From the NCBI GenBank assembly GCA_028291265.1, contig JAQGIK010000045.1, forward strand, positions 1-33,450: a stretch of DNA of 33,450 nt, in the 5' to 3' direction. The notes beneath the pieces were generated by a model that was not told where the DNA came from, searched no databases, and saw only the letters and a program-made list of their open reading frames with translations. Origin of the DNA: Caulobacter sp. (lineage in GTDB: Bacteria; Pseudomonadota; Alphaproteobacteria; Caulobacterales; Caulobacteraceae). Below, in pieces: positions 1 through 10,413 of this stretch; position 1 is the stretch's first letter; every line of letters starts with the position of its first letter. The translations under genes were made by a program, and so were the position numbers.

Positions 1-1
1 C

Positions 2-298
2 GGTGGCGGCGGCGGCGCCGGCGGCTGGAACGGCGGCGGCAACGGCCCGGTCGGGCTGATCGTCTTCGAAAACCCCGACTACAAGGGCGCCAGCCTGCAG
101 ATCCGCGGCAGCGTGCCGGACATGTACGGCTCGGGCCTCGACGACATGATCACCTCGGTGCGCGTCGTTTCGGGCCGCTGGGAGCTGTGCTCGGCGGCGA
201 ATTTCGGCGGCGACTGCAAAGTCATCACCGCCGATACGCCGCAATTGAAGGTCCACAATCTCAACGACCGGGTCAGCTCGATCCGCAAGCTGCGTTAA
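2..298 (+). CDS. Beta/gamma-crystallin domain protein, C-terminal part (5' end outside window)
   Basis: The frame is open from the left edge and ends in TAA, so only the last 98 residues are visible. They start with a Gly-rich linker (about 15 residues of Gly, Ala, Asn and one Trp), followed by two Greek-key-like units. The first reads LIVFENPDYKGASLQIRG and the second begins at RWELCSAANFGGDC and ends with the family-typical DRVSSIRKLR. The spaced aromatic-Gly pattern and the terminal SSIR are characteristic of beta/gamma-crystallins, which in bacteria are often small exported calcium-binding proteins. The two Cys residues flanking FGGD could form a disulfide. The N-terminus, and therefore any signal peptide, is not visible. 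Domain call is good; function is unknown. Confidence 0.75.
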   Translation, partial: GGGGGAGGWNGGGNGPVGLIVFENPDYKGASLQIRGSVPDMYGSGLDDMITSVRVVSGRWELCSAANFGGDCKVITADTPQLKVHNLNDRVSSIRKLR

Positions 299-334
299 GG
301 TCTACAGAGGGGGCGCGATGCTATCGGCCGATCT

Positions 335-1318
335 ATGACCGCACTGCTTCGCGCCCTCGGATTTCTCGTTCGGCTGGCCGGCTTCGGCCTGGCCGCCGGC
401 GCCGCTTTGGCCGCCGTGCTGGCCAATGGCGGACGGTTCAGCGACCGGCTGGACATCCTCACCCATTTCACGCCGATCTGGCTGAGCCTGGGGATCGTCG
501 GCCTGATCGTCTGGGTGATCGGCGGTGGGCGCAGCCTGATGCGGCTGACCCCCATCGCCGCGGCCGTGGCGGTGCTGGCCTCCGGGGCCCTGATGCTGCC
601 CGAACTGACCCGCGCCAAGGGCGACAAGGCGCCGGCCCAGGGCGAGACCCTCAAGCTGGTGCAGTTCAACCTCTGGGAAAACAACAGCGACCCTGAGGGT
701 TCGGCCCGCTGGGTGCTGAGCGAAGACCCCGACATCATCACCATCGTCGAGGGCTACGAGATCACCGGCGGCGTCGCCCGGCTGCTGCGCGAGCGCTATC
801 CCTATGCGGTGACCTGCGCCGACCCGCAGCCCTGTTCGACGATGATCCTGTCGAAGAAGAAGCCGGTCTGGCAGCATGGCCTGAGCACGGCGGTGTCCAA
901 CGCCCACCTGTCGGCGGCCCAGGGCCGCTTCGCCGGGGCCAATCGCACCTTTGACGTGATCGCCATCCACTACACCTGGCCGATCCCGGCCGGGCCGCAG
1001 CAGCAGCAGGGCAAACGCCTCTTGAAGGTGCTGGAGACGGTGGACCGCGACAACGCCATCATCGGCGGCGACTTCAACTCCACCCCCTGGTCGTTCAGCC
1101 TGCAGCGCCAGGACGAGGCCTTCGGCATGGAGCGCCGCACGCGCGGCCAGGCGACCTGGCCGGCCGCCCCGATCACCCGCTACGAGATCAAGCCGCCCTT
1201 CCCGCTGCTGGCCATCGATCAGGTTTACGCCGGCAAGGCGTGGAAGACGGTCAGCGTGAAGCGGGGTCCGAGGCTGGGCTCGGACCACTATCCTGTCGTG
1301 GTGATCCTGAGCCGCTAG
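335..1318 (+). CDS. Membrane-anchored endonuclease/exonuclease/phosphatase (EEP) family protein
   Basis: A 327-aa protein. The first ~90 residues hold three hydrophobic stretches (about residues 5-28, 45-65 and 70-90), so the catalytic domain is membrane anchored and probably faces the periplasm. The remainder carries the EEP signature in order: QFNLWENN, the metal-binding Glu in IVEGYE, the His in AIHYTWP, GGDFNSTPWS, and the C-terminal catalytic LGSDHYPVVV. This fold cleaves phosphodiester or phosphoester bonds; homologues include nucleases, sphingomyelinases and inositol phosphatases, so the substrate cannot be named. The ATG at 335 has no close Shine-Dalgarno sequence. A six-codon ORF (318-338) with a purine-rich site overlaps this ATG as ATGA and could couple translation. 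The stop overlaps that of the convergent gene by 4 bp. Confidence 0.85.
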   Translation: MTALLRALGFLVRLAGFGLAAGAALAAVLANGGRFSDRLDILTHFTPIWLSLGIVGLIVWVIGGGRSLMRLTPIAAAVAVLASGALMLPELTRAKGDKAPAQGETLKLVQFNLWENNSDPEGSARWVLSEDPDIITIVEGYEITGGVARLLRERYPYAVTCADPQPCSTMILSKKKPVWQHGLSTAVSNAHLSAAQGRFAGANRTFDVIAIHYTWPIPAGPQQQQGKRLLKVLETVDRDNAIIGGDFNSTPWSFSLQRQDEAFGMERRTRGQATWPAAPITRYEIKPPFPLLAIDQVYAGKAWKTVSVKRGPRLGSDHYPVVVILSR

Positions 1319-1875
1319 GCTTCGAGGCCGGCGATCTCACGGGCGATGTTGGCGCGGGCCCGGTCTTCCAGGCGGGCGCGGAAGGCCGCATCGGCGTAAA
1401 GCACCGGCGCTTCCAGGAAATGCCGCATGACCCGCGCGCGGCCGGCGCGGAAGGCCGGCTCGGGCACATGCGCATACTCGTGGCGAACGCCGGCGGCGTA
1501 GGCGGCGTACGACGCCGGATCGCCGCCCAGCACCGACAGGTCGATCGACACCATCAGGGCGCCCAGCCGATCGCCATCGGCGACGCTGTGGCCCTTGGTC
1601 AGCAAGACCAGGCGGGCGACCTCCTGGGCCTCCTCCGGCGTGGCGCCGAGGGCGGGCAGGTCGCGGCGGGCCAGATTGGCGCTGGCCTCTTCATTGTCGC
1701 CCCGGGTGGGGTCGTAGACGGCGTCATGCCACCACAGAGCCCAGGTCAACAGGCGGCGGTCCTGGTCGGATAGACCAGGGACCGCCGCCAGCTCCTTCAG
1801 GCAGGCCTCGATATGGGCGCGGCTGTGATAGCGCCGGTGCGGCTCTGCGTAAGCCGCCTCGAGGGCCGGGGTCAC
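1315..1875 (-). CDS. HD-type predicted metal-dependent hydrolase (COG4339-like)
   Basis: A 186-aa protein. Near the N-terminus it has YHSRAHIEACL and then WALWWHDAVYDPTRGDNEEAS, the His and His-Asp arrangement of the small HD-superfamily proteins annotated as predicted metal-dependent phosphohydrolases. A further acidic position lies in VSIDLSVLGG. No signal peptide or membrane segment is seen, so it is probably cytosolic. The start is GTG, directly after the TAA of the upstream cyclophilin (TAAGTG) without its own Shine-Dalgarno, which indicates translational coupling and an operon with that gene. The substrate is unknown; family members are rarely characterised. Confidence 0.75.
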   Translation of the reverse strand: MTPALEAAYAEPHRRYHSRAHIEACLKELAAVPGLSDQDRRLLTWALWWHDAVYDPTRGDNEEASANLARRDLPALGATPEEAQEVARLVLLTKGHSVADGDRLGALMVSIDLSVLGGDPASYAAYAAGVRHEYAHVPEPAFRAGRARVMRHFLEAPVLYADAAFRARLEDRARANIAREIAGLEA

Positions 1876-2343
1876 TTAGGCGTCGGCGCCGACGCGGGCG
1901 GTGACGATCTTGCCCGGGCTGCGCGGCGGCTCGCCCTTGGGCAGGGCGTCGACCGCGTCCATGCCGTCAACCACTTCGCCCCAGACGGTGTACTGGCCGT
2001 CGAGGAAGGTGGCGTCGTCGAAGCAGATGAAGAACTGGCTGTTGGCCGAGTTCGGGTTGGACGAGCGGGCCATCGAGCAGACGCCGCGCACGTGCGGGGT
2101 CTTGCTGAACTCGGCCTTCAGATCGGGCTGCTTGGAGCCGCCCATGCCGGTGCCGGTCGGGTCGCCGCCCTGGGCCATGAAGCCGGGGATGACGCGGTGG
2201 AAGACGACGCCGTCGTAGAAGCCTTCGCTGGCCAGTTCCTTGATCCGTTCGACGTGGCCGGGGGCCAGGTCCGGGCGCAGGCGGATGGTCACCTTGCCGG
2301 TGTCGAGGGTCAGGACCAGGGTGTTTTCGGCGTCATCGGCCAT
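1876..2343 (-). CDS. Cytosolic cyclophilin-type peptidyl-prolyl cis-trans isomerase
   Basis: A 155-aa single-domain cyclophilin that catalyses cis-trans isomerisation of prolyl bonds. It retains the core motif FHRVIPGFMAQGGDPTGTG (Arg50, Phe55 and Gln58 being the catalytic-face residues) and NSANSQFFI. Phe replaces the cyclosporin-contacting Trp in FLDGQYTVWG, as in bacterial PpiB-type enzymes. There is no signal peptide. The frame is open further upstream, but the ATG at 2343 is preceded by AAGGAG at good spacing, and the family N-terminus starts here. The HD-type gene follows without a gap. It is the first of three cyclophilins within 3.5 kb; the other two are exported. Confidence 0.9.
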   Translation of the reverse strand: MADDAENTLVLTLDTGKVTIRLRPDLAPGHVERIKELASEGFYDGVVFHRVIPGFMAQGGDPTGTGMGGSKQPDLKAEFSKTPHVRGVCSMARSSNPNSANSQFFICFDDATFLDGQYTVWGEVVDGMDAVDALPKGEPPRSPGKIVTARVGADA

Positions 2344-2436
2344 GGAGGGCTCCTTCTGAAGTTTGGGGCCTTCTAGAGCGTCATGGCGGGCCCGGCTAGC
2401 CATCCCGGGAACGGGCGTCGGCCGCGAGCTGTTCCG

Positions 2437-2745
2437 TCAGGTCTCGACCTGGCGCAGGAAGGTCCGCTCTTCGGAGAGGATGAAGCGCTGGTCCATGGCC
2501 ATCTGGAAGTTGGCGGCGCCGGCGGGATCGGTCTTCAGACGGGCGCGATAGGCCTCGTAAGCGGCCAGGCTGTCGAAGCGGATCATGGCCAGGGCGATGG
2601 TGTTGGTCCCTTCGTGGGGCATGAAGTAGCCGATCAGGTCGCCGCCGCAGGCCGGGATGATGCTCAGCCAGTGGCGCGAATAGGCCTCGAAGGCGGCGGC
2701 CTGGAAGGGGTCGATGACATAGCGGATGCAGCAGACGACGGACAT
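2437..2745 (-). CDS. NIPSNAP family protein
   Basis: A 102-aa protein with the NIPSNAP-type ferredoxin-like pattern: an opening beta strand ([18 protein letters not shown]), a middle [32 protein letters not shown] and the closing strand FLRQVET. Such small alpha/beta-barrel proteins often act as dimers; no catalytic function is established for the bacterial members. The ATG has an AGAGAG-rich purine tract upstream. The gene is transcribed away from the ArsR-type regulator at 2959, with the inverted-repeat element between them, so the regulator may control it. A 93-bp gap separates it from the cyclophilin downstream. Confidence 0.75.
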   Translation of the reverse strand: MSVVCCIRYVIDPFQAAAFEAYSRHWLSIIPACGGDLIGYFMPHEGTNTIALAMIRFDSLAAYEAYRARLKTDPAGAANFQMAMDQRFILSEERTFLRQVET

Positions 2746-2762
2746 CTTTGGCTCTCTCTCTT

Positions 2763-2889
2763 CCGCTCATCCCGGCGAATGCCGGGATCCAGATGGAACC
2801 CGAGACGGCTTGCCGGTGGACCCGAATTCTTGGCCAATCACCCAACAGCGCGGCTGAATCTGGGTCCCGGCATTCGCCGGGATGAGCGG
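2763..2889. repeat. 127-bp element bounded by 32-bp near-perfect inverted repeats
   Basis: The arms at 2763-2794 and 2858-2889 are reverse complements with one mismatch in 32 bp. Each arm also contains a small palindrome, CCCGGC-GAAT-GCCGGG. The 63-bp interior has no ORF. Elements with TCATCCCGGCGAA-type ends are, from general knowledge, a common dispersed intergenic repeat in Caulobacter-like genomes; copy number in this genome cannot be seen here. It lies between the divergent NIPSNAP and ArsR genes. Transcribed from either strand it would fold into a long hairpin, so it could also act as a terminator or insulator. Confidence 0.8.
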
Positions 2890-2958
2890 TAGTTGGGGTG
2901 GTGATGGACCCCTCAGTATCGCATTGATCCACCACGACGTTACGGTTACGGTCGAACT

Positions 2959-3645
2959 ATGAAAGTCGGCCCAGACATCGCCCGCGTCGCCGCCCTGCTC
3001 GGCGATCCGGCCCGCGCCAACATGCTGACCGCCCTGCTGGCCGGCCCGGCCCTGACGGCCGGCGAGCTGGCGCGGCATGCCGGGGTCAGTCCGCAGACGG
3101 CCAGTTCGCACCTGACCAAGCTGCAGGAAGGCGGGCTGACCAAGACCCACCGGCAGGGCCGCCACAGCTATCACGCCCTCGCCGACCCCGACGTCGCCGA
3201 GGTGCTGGAGGGGCTGATGGGCCTGGCCAGCCGGGCCGGGCACCAGCGTATCCGCACCGGCCCGCGCGAGCCGGCCCTGCGGGCGGCGCGGGTCTGCTAC
3301 GACCACCTGGCCGGCGACCTGGGCGTCGCCATGCTGGAGGCGATGATCGCCGACGGCCGCATCCTTGAGGACGGCGAAGAGCTTACCGTCAGTCCCGCCG
3401 GCATCCGCTTCGCGGAAGACCTGGGCATCGAGCCGGCGGCGCTGAAAGCCGGCCGGCGGCCGGTCTGCAAGGCCTGCCTCGACTGGAGCGTCCGGCGCCG
3501 GCACCTGGCCGGCGGGCTGGGCGCCGGGTTGCTGGACCGGTTTTATGCGCTCGGCTGGGCGCGGCGCGAGCCGGACAGCCGGGTGGTGACGTTTACGGCC
3601 AGCGGCAAACACGCCTTCGAAGAGGCCTTCGCCCTTACGGCGTGA
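2959..3645 (+). CDS. ArsR-family winged-helix transcriptional regulator
   Basis: A 228-aa protein. Residues ~1-80 form an ArsR-type winged helix: IARVAALLGDPARANMLTALL, the recognition-helix region SPQTASSHLTKLQEGGL, and a wing reading THRQGRHSYHAL. The C-terminal half is an extension with CKACLDWSVRRRHLAGGLGA, a conserved block in a subgroup of ArsR-like regulators; the paired Cys could bind metal or sense redox state, but no classical ArsR metal-site pattern is evident. The ATG is preceded by directly repeated GTTACG units (2939-2950), a possible operator, and has no Shine-Dalgarno. It is divergent from the NIPSNAP gene, its likeliest target. Its 3' end overlaps the convergent cyclophilin gene by 11 bp. 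Confidence 0.8.
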   Translation: MKVGPDIARVAALLGDPARANMLTALLAGPALTAGELARHAGVSPQTASSHLTKLQEGGLTKTHRQGRHSYHALADPDVAEVLEGLMGLASRAGHQRIRTGPREPALRAARVCYDHLAGDLGVAMLEAMIADGRILEDGEELTVSPAGIRFAEDLGIEPAALKAGRRPVCKACLDWSVRRRHLAGGLGAGLLDRFYALGWARREPDSRVVTFTASGKHAFEEAFALTA

Positions 3646-4486
3646 TCTGCACCGGCAACTCCACATCACACACCGAGAAGTCGGCGCCCTTGAGCTTGCG
3701 GACCCGCTTCATCTCGGCCGCGAACCAGGGGCTCTTGGGGTCGATGATCTTCACCTTCGGCCGCTCGGCCTCGGGGATGTCGGCCAGCACCCGGACGGAT
3801 CGCATGACGTCCTGCGGGGCTTCGACCGGCTCGCCGGCCTTGATGGCGCGGATGACGTCGAGGCCGCTGATCACCCGGCCGAAGGCGGTGTAACGCTTGT
3901 CGAGCGAGGGGTAGGCGTAGCGCATCATGAAGAACTGGCTGTTGGCGCTGTCGACGTTCTCGTCGCGGGCCATGCCGACCACGCCGGGGCAGTAGGTGCC
4001 CCAGGCGGCGACCTTCTTGTCGCCGGTCATGGTGGTGTAGCTGATGTCCTGGCTGATCACCGGCAGCGACAGGAGGAAGCCGACCTGGGTGCCCTGCGGC
4101 GCGGCGACCGGCACGAAGCCGCTGGCGGCGTCGCGGCGGTAGGTGAACTCGGCCTTGAGGTTGGGGATGCCCTCGACCGAACCCTCGCCGGTGTTCAGGG
4201 GATCGCCCGTCTGGGCCATGAACCGGTCGATGACCCGGAAGAAGGTGCGGCCGTCGTAGGTTCCCTTGTGGGCCAGTTCGGTCAGGCGGGTGACGTGGCC
4301 GGGGGCGACCTCGGGGACCAGCTCGACGATGACCCGGCCCTTGTTGGTGTCGATGACCAGCACATTGGCCGGATCGGGCGTACGCCAGTCGGCGGCCTTG
4401 GGCCTGGATGCGGCGGCGGCGGCCCCTCCCAAAAGAAAGGGGGCCGCCAGGGCAGCCACAGCGGTCATAGCGATCAGGCGGCGCAT
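3635..4486 (-). CDS. Exported cyclophilin-type peptidyl-prolyl isomerase (paralogue A)
   Basis: A 283-aa protein. The N-terminus (MRRLIAMTAVAALAAPFLLG, then Ala-rich) is a Sec-type signal peptide, placing the enzyme in the periplasm. The cyclophilin domain follows: VLVIDTNKGRVIVELVPEVAPGHV, TFFRVIDRFMAQTGDP, and NSANSQFFMMRYAYPSLDKRYTAFG. The catalytic Arg and Gln are kept, while the usual FHRVI is FFRVI. Compared with the 155-aa cytosolic enzyme there is an insert between the core halves (about residues 110-165) and a C-terminal tail ending CDVELPVQITP. The start at 4486 is chosen because it opens the signal peptide and follows GGGAGGGG. The gene lies 22 bp after its paralogue, so the two are probably co-transcribed and arose by tandem duplication. 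Confidence 0.88.
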   Translation of the reverse strand: MRRLIAMTAVAALAAPFLLGGAAAAASRPKAADWRTPDPANVLVIDTNKGRVIVELVPEVAPGHVTRLTELAHKGTYDGRTFFRVIDRFMAQTGDPLNTGEGSVEGIPNLKAEFTYRRDAASGFVPVAAPQGTQVGFLLSLPVISQDISYTTMTGDKKVAAWGTYCPGVVGMARDENVDSANSQFFMMRYAYPSLDKRYTAFGRVISGLDVIRAIKAGEPVEAPQDVMRSVRVLADIPEAERPKVKIIDPKSPWFAAEMKRVRKLKGADFSVCDVELPVQITP

Positions 4487-4508
4487 GGCCCCTCCCCCGG
4501 TTTTGTTG

Positions 4509-5375
4509 TCAGCCGACCTTAGCCGGAATCTCGACATCGCAAATGGTCAGCGGCGCCTTCGCGGCGGCCTTCTGGGCCTCGACCAGGGCCTTAAAGCCGG
4601 GCGAGCGGGTGTCGACGATCTGGATCTTCGGCCGTTCCTTCTCCGGCAGGTCGGAGAGCAGCCGGACGGTCTTCATGACATCGCGCGGCGGCGTGACCGG
4701 ATCGTCCTCGGTGCCGGCCTTGATCTTCTCGACCACGGCCTGACCGCTGATCACCCGGCCCCAGGCGGTGTACTGGCTGTTGAGGCTGGGATAGGTGGCG
4801 CGCATCAGGAAGAACTGGCTGTTGGCGCTGTCGGGATTGGTCCCGCGCGCGGCGCCCACCGCCCCCTTGCAGAACAGGCCCCAGCCGGTGACCTTGCCGT
4901 CCTTGGAGGCCATCATCTGCAAGCCCGGCGCCGTGCGCACCGCCATGTTTCCGTAGAAGCCGACCTCGGTGACGCCGGTGTCGCCGCCGGCCGGCAGGCG
5001 CTCGAACATCACGAAGGGATCCTTGGCCCCGCGCCGGAACTCGAACTCGGCCTTGAGGTCGGGGGCTTCGGAGCTTCCGGTGCCGTCGTTCTTGGGATCG
5101 CCGGTCTGGGCCATGAAGTTGTTGATGACGCGGAAGAATTCCAGGCCGTCGTAGAAGTGGGCCTTGGCCAGTTCGCGCACCCGCTCGACGTGGCCGGGGG
5201 CCAGCTGCGGCGCCATCTCGACGATGACCCGGCCCTGGCTGGTGTCGATGACCAGGATGTCGTCGGGATTGGGCGTGCGCCAGTCGGTGGGCGCCAGCGT
5301 CGGGGCGGCGGCGAGAGCAGCGACAGGAGCGGCGACGGTGAGCGTCAGGACGGCGGCGATCAGGGCAGATTTCAT
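4509..5375 (-). CDS. Exported cyclophilin-type peptidyl-prolyl isomerase (paralogue B)
   Basis: A 288-aa protein with a signal peptide (MKSALIAAVLTLTVAAPVAA) and a cyclophilin domain containing DILVIDTSQGRVIVEMAPQLAPGHVERV, LEFFRVINNFMAQTGDP and NSANSQFFLMRATYPSLNSQYTAWG. It has the same domain insert and the same type of C-terminal CDVEIPAKVG tail as the next gene, so both belong to one exported subfamily. Periplasmic cyclophilins help fold outer-membrane and secreted proteins. The ATG at 5375 is preferred over upstream non-ATG codons because it begins the signal peptide; the Shine-Dalgarno is weak. coaD lies 67 bp upstream on the same strand. Confidence 0.88.
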   Translation of the reverse strand: MKSALIAAVLTLTVAAPVAALAAAPTLAPTDWRTPNPDDILVIDTSQGRVIVEMAPQLAPGHVERVRELAKAHFYDGLEFFRVINNFMAQTGDPKNDGTGSSEAPDLKAEFEFRRGAKDPFVMFERLPAGGDTGVTEVGFYGNMAVRTAPGLQMMASKDGKVTGWGLFCKGAVGAARGTNPDSANSQFFLMRATYPSLNSQYTAWGRVISGQAVVEKIKAGTEDDPVTPPRDVMKTVRLLSDLPEKERPKIQIVDTRSPGFKALVEAQKAAAKAPLTICDVEIPAKVG

Positions 5376-5442
5376 GGATTTGGCGGTACCGGGGGCTTGA
5401 GGCAATCACAAGGCGAAAATGGCGCGCCTCAGGACGCGGCGA

Positions 5443-5937
5443 TCATCCCCGGCCGACCTTGGCCAGCAGTTCCTTTTCGATGCCGGGCGGCACGAACTTG
5501 TGGATGTCGCCGCCGAGTTTGGCGATTTCCTTGACCAGGCGGCTGGCGACCGCCTGGTGGCGGGGGTCGGCCATCAGGAACACGGTCTCGATCTCGCGGT
5601 CGAGCTGCTGGTTCATGGCGGTCATCTGGAATTCGTACTCGAAGTCGGAGACCGCGCGCAGGCCCCGCACGATGATCCCGGCCCCGACCTGCCGGGCGAA
5701 ATGCATCAGCAGGCCCTCGAAGGGCATGATCTCGATCTCGGCGACCGATTTCAGGTGCTCGGTCTCGCGGCGGACGGTCTCGACCCGCTCCTCCAGCGTG
5801 AACATCGGCCCTTTGGAGAGGTTGATGGCGACGCCGATGACCAACTTGTCCACCAGCTTCACGGCCCGGCCCATGATGTCCATATGACCGTTGGTCATCG
5901 GATCGAAGGTTCCCGGATAGAGCCCGACTCTCGCCAT
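5443..5937 (-). CDS. coaD: Pantetheine-phosphate adenylyltransferase (CoaD)
   Basis: A 164-aa cytosolic enzyme of coenzyme A synthesis that transfers AMP from ATP to 4'-phosphopantetheine, giving dephospho-CoA. The nucleotidyltransferase signature is at the N-terminus (YPGTFDPMTNGHMDI, containing the T/HxGH motif). The substrate-binding block IIVRGLRAVSDFEYEFQMTAMNQQL and the terminal region FVPPGIEKELLAKV are typical, and the length matches the family. An in-frame GTG stands directly before the chosen ATG, so the start is uncertain by one codon. It lies between gyrA and the exported cyclophilins on the same strand, 59 bp downstream of gyrA. Confidence 0.97.
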   Translation of the reverse strand: MARVGLYPGTFDPMTNGHMDIMGRAVKLVDKLVIGVAINLSKGPMFTLEERVETVRRETEHLKSVAEIEIMPFEGLLMHFARQVGAGIIVRGLRAVSDFEYEFQMTAMNQQLDREIETVFLMADPRHQAVASRLVKEIAKLGGDIHKFVPPGIEKELLAKVGRG

Positions 5938-5996
5938 CACCGCCCCGTCTTGCGCAAGGTCCCCGGCCCTTGCTGGACCGGGGTTTGCCTGACTTC

Positions 5997-8831
<2,835 letters not shown>

Positions 8832-8901
8832 AGTCAGTTAGCATTTGATGACCGGCGGCGCCACCCGCGCGGGCCGGTTTCACCCCCCAGGAGTCCTGAA
8901 A

Positions 8902-9423
8902 ATGCGTGGTTTTCTGATTGCTTGCGCCGCTTTGAGCATGGCCGGCGCCGCGGTGGCCGGGCCGGCGTCGGTGACGGTGGCCCTGAAGGGTCCCAAGGGC
9001 GAGGATCTGGGCAAGGCCACCCTGACCGAGGCGCCCAAGGGGGTGCTGCTGAAGATCGAGGCCAAGGGGCTGACGCCCGGCTGGCACGGGCTGCATTTCC
9101 ACGAAAAGGGCGATTGCTCGAGCGCCGATTTCAAGTCGGCCGGCGGCCATGTGCATGGCGGGTCGACCATGGTGCATGGGCTGTTGAACCCGGACGCCAA
9201 CGAGGCCGGGGATCTGCCGAACCTGTATGTGGCGGCGGATGGGACCGGGGCGGCCGAGGTGTTCAGTCCGTGGACCTCGCTGAGCGGTGAAGGCGGGCGA
9301 ACGAAGCTTCAGGACGCGGACGGGTCGGCGGTGGTGGTGCATGCCAGCCCGGACGACCATGCGACGCAACCGATTGGCGGCGCGGGCGCCCGGGTGGCGT
9401 GTGGGGTGATCGCGGGCGGCTAA
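8902..9423 (+). CDS. sodC: Periplasmic Cu/Zn superoxide dismutase
   Basis: A 173-aa protein with a signal peptide (MRGFLIACAALSMAGAAVAG) that directs it to the periplasm, where it dismutates superoxide to oxygen and peroxide. Copper ligands are the two His of LHFHEKGDC (65, 67) and His147 in VVVHASPDD; the bridging His is in AGGHVHGG (83), with further zinc ligands around His92 and Asp104. Cys72 and Cys167 fit the conserved disulfide (GDC and RVACGVI). The ATG at 8902 is preferred over an upstream in-frame ATG because it follows AGGAG at 8-nt spacing and opens the signal peptide. It is divergent from gyrA across a 70-bp gap. Confidence 0.95.
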   Translation: MRGFLIACAALSMAGAAVAGPASVTVALKGPKGEDLGKATLTEAPKGVLLKIEAKGLTPGWHGLHFHEKGDCSSADFKSAGGHVHGGSTMVHGLLNPDANEAGDLPNLYVAADGTGAAEVFSPWTSLSGEGGRTKLQDADGSAVVVHASPDDHATQPIGGAGARVACGVIAGG

Positions 9424-9429
9424 GCTGCG

Positions 9430-9455
9430 CCCTTCTCCCGCTCGTCGGGAGAGGG
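9430..9455. terminator. Hairpin between convergent sodC and EamA transporter genes
   Basis: A stem of CCCTTCTCCCG and CGGGAGAGGG (one bulged base) with a CTCGT loop lies in the 38-bp gap between the two convergent stops. There is no clear T-run on either side, so it may be a bidirectional terminator-like element rather than a classic intrinsic terminator. Confidence 0.4.
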
Positions 9456-9461
9456 ATCGGT

Positions 9462-10364
9462 TCAGGTCGCCGACGACGCTTGCTGGGCGGCGCGCCGCTC
9501 ACTGAGCGCCACCAGCGCCACCCCGACCATGGTGGCCAGGCCGCCGCCGAGCAGTTGCGGCGTGACCTTGTCGCCCATGAAGCCGACGCCGATGGTGCAG
9601 CTGACCAGCGGGGTGAGCAGGAACCAGGGGGTGACCCGGCCCGCCTCGCGGCGCTGGACCAGCCAGAACAGCAGGGCCGTGGCCCCGACCGTCGAGGCCA
9701 GGGCCGCATAGACCACCAGGCCCCAGATGAAGGGGGTGGCGGTCGTCGCCTTCTGGACGACGTCGGGCTCGAAGGCGAAGGAGGCGGCGAGCAGCACCGG
9801 GGCGGCGGCCAACGAGGTCAGGCCCTGCATCTTCAACGGCCGGATGCCCGGGGCGCGGCGCATCAGCACCGTGGCGATGGCCCAGAGGGCGCTGGCCAGG
9901 ACGCCGATGCCGATGCCGGCCAGGTCGGCGGCCCCGTGCGGGTCGAGGCTCATCCAGGCGACGCCGCCGAAGGCGATCAGCATGCCGGCGACGGCGGCGC
10001 GGGGCATGGTCTCCTTGAGGATCAACCAGGCGGCCAGGGCCGTCATCGGGATCCACAGCTGCAGCGCCACGACGATGGGGCTGAGGTTATGAACCATGGC
10101 GAAGGCGATATAGACGAGGCCGAAATGCAGCGGCCCGGCCAGCAGCACCAGCGGCAGGATCTGGCGCCACGGCGGCCACGGCGGCTTCATGAACGGCAGC
10201 AGGAACAGCAGCGCCACCAGGAACCGGGCTCCACCCATGAACAGCGGCGGCAGTACCTGCGTCGCCACCTTGGCGGCGGCGTTGTTGAGCCCCCAGACCA
10301 GGATGATGGCGAAGATCGCCGCCCATTCGGCGCCGGTGAAGGGGGTGCGGGGAGAGGTGCTCAC
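9462..10364 (-). CDS. EamA/DMT-family transporter
   Basis: A 300-aa integral membrane protein with about ten hydrophobic segments arranged as two EamA repeats: AIFAIILVWGLNNAAAKV to AWLILKE, and GIGIGVLASALWAIATVL to ATMVGVALVAL. Members of the drug/metabolite transporter superfamily export amino acids, metabolites or drugs across the inner membrane. Substrate cannot be deduced from sequence. The start is GTG at 10364, without an obvious Shine-Dalgarno. The gene is divergent from the antitoxin at 10412, and the palindromic operator in the 47-bp gap may therefore also influence this promoter. Confidence 0.88.
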   Translation of the reverse strand: MSTSPRTPFTGAEWAAIFAIILVWGLNNAAAKVATQVLPPLFMGGARFLVALLFLLPFMKPPWPPWRQILPLVLLAGPLHFGLVYIAFAMVHNLSPIVVALQLWIPMTALAAWLILKETMPRAAVAGMLIAFGGVAWMSLDPHGAADLAGIGIGVLASALWAIATVLMRRAPGIRPLKMQGLTSLAAAPVLLAASFAFEPDVVQKATTATPFIWGLVVYAALASTVGATALLFWLVQRREAGRVTPWFLLTPLVSCTIGVGFMGDKVTPQLLGGGLATMVGVALVALSERRAAQQASSAT

Positions 10365-10376
10365 GAGGCGATTGCC

Positions 10377-10413
10377 TTGACATGTACATGTCTCGGGGTC
10401 AACATGTACATAT
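10377..10413 (+). promoter_or_regulatory. Antitoxin promoter with two palindromic operators
   Basis: ACATGTACATGT (10380-10391) is a perfect 12-bp palindrome, and ACATGTACATAT (10402-10413) is a near copy 22 bp away, about two helical turns. TTGACA (10377-10382) can serve as the -35 box. A weak -10 box at 10400-10405 (CAACAT, 17-bp spacing) would start transcription close to the antitoxin ATG at 10412, implying a leaderless mRNA. Type II antitoxins of the Phd family commonly repress their own promoter through such paired palindromes, so this is the probable autoregulatory site. The repeats are seen directly; promoter and regulator assignments are inferred. Confidence 0.7.

Noticed and set aside
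2396..2935. Minus-strand frame covering the inverted-repeat element and the NIPSNAP gene
   Set aside because: It is Arg/Pro-rich, reads through the repeat, and conflicts with the well-supported NIPSNAP frame.
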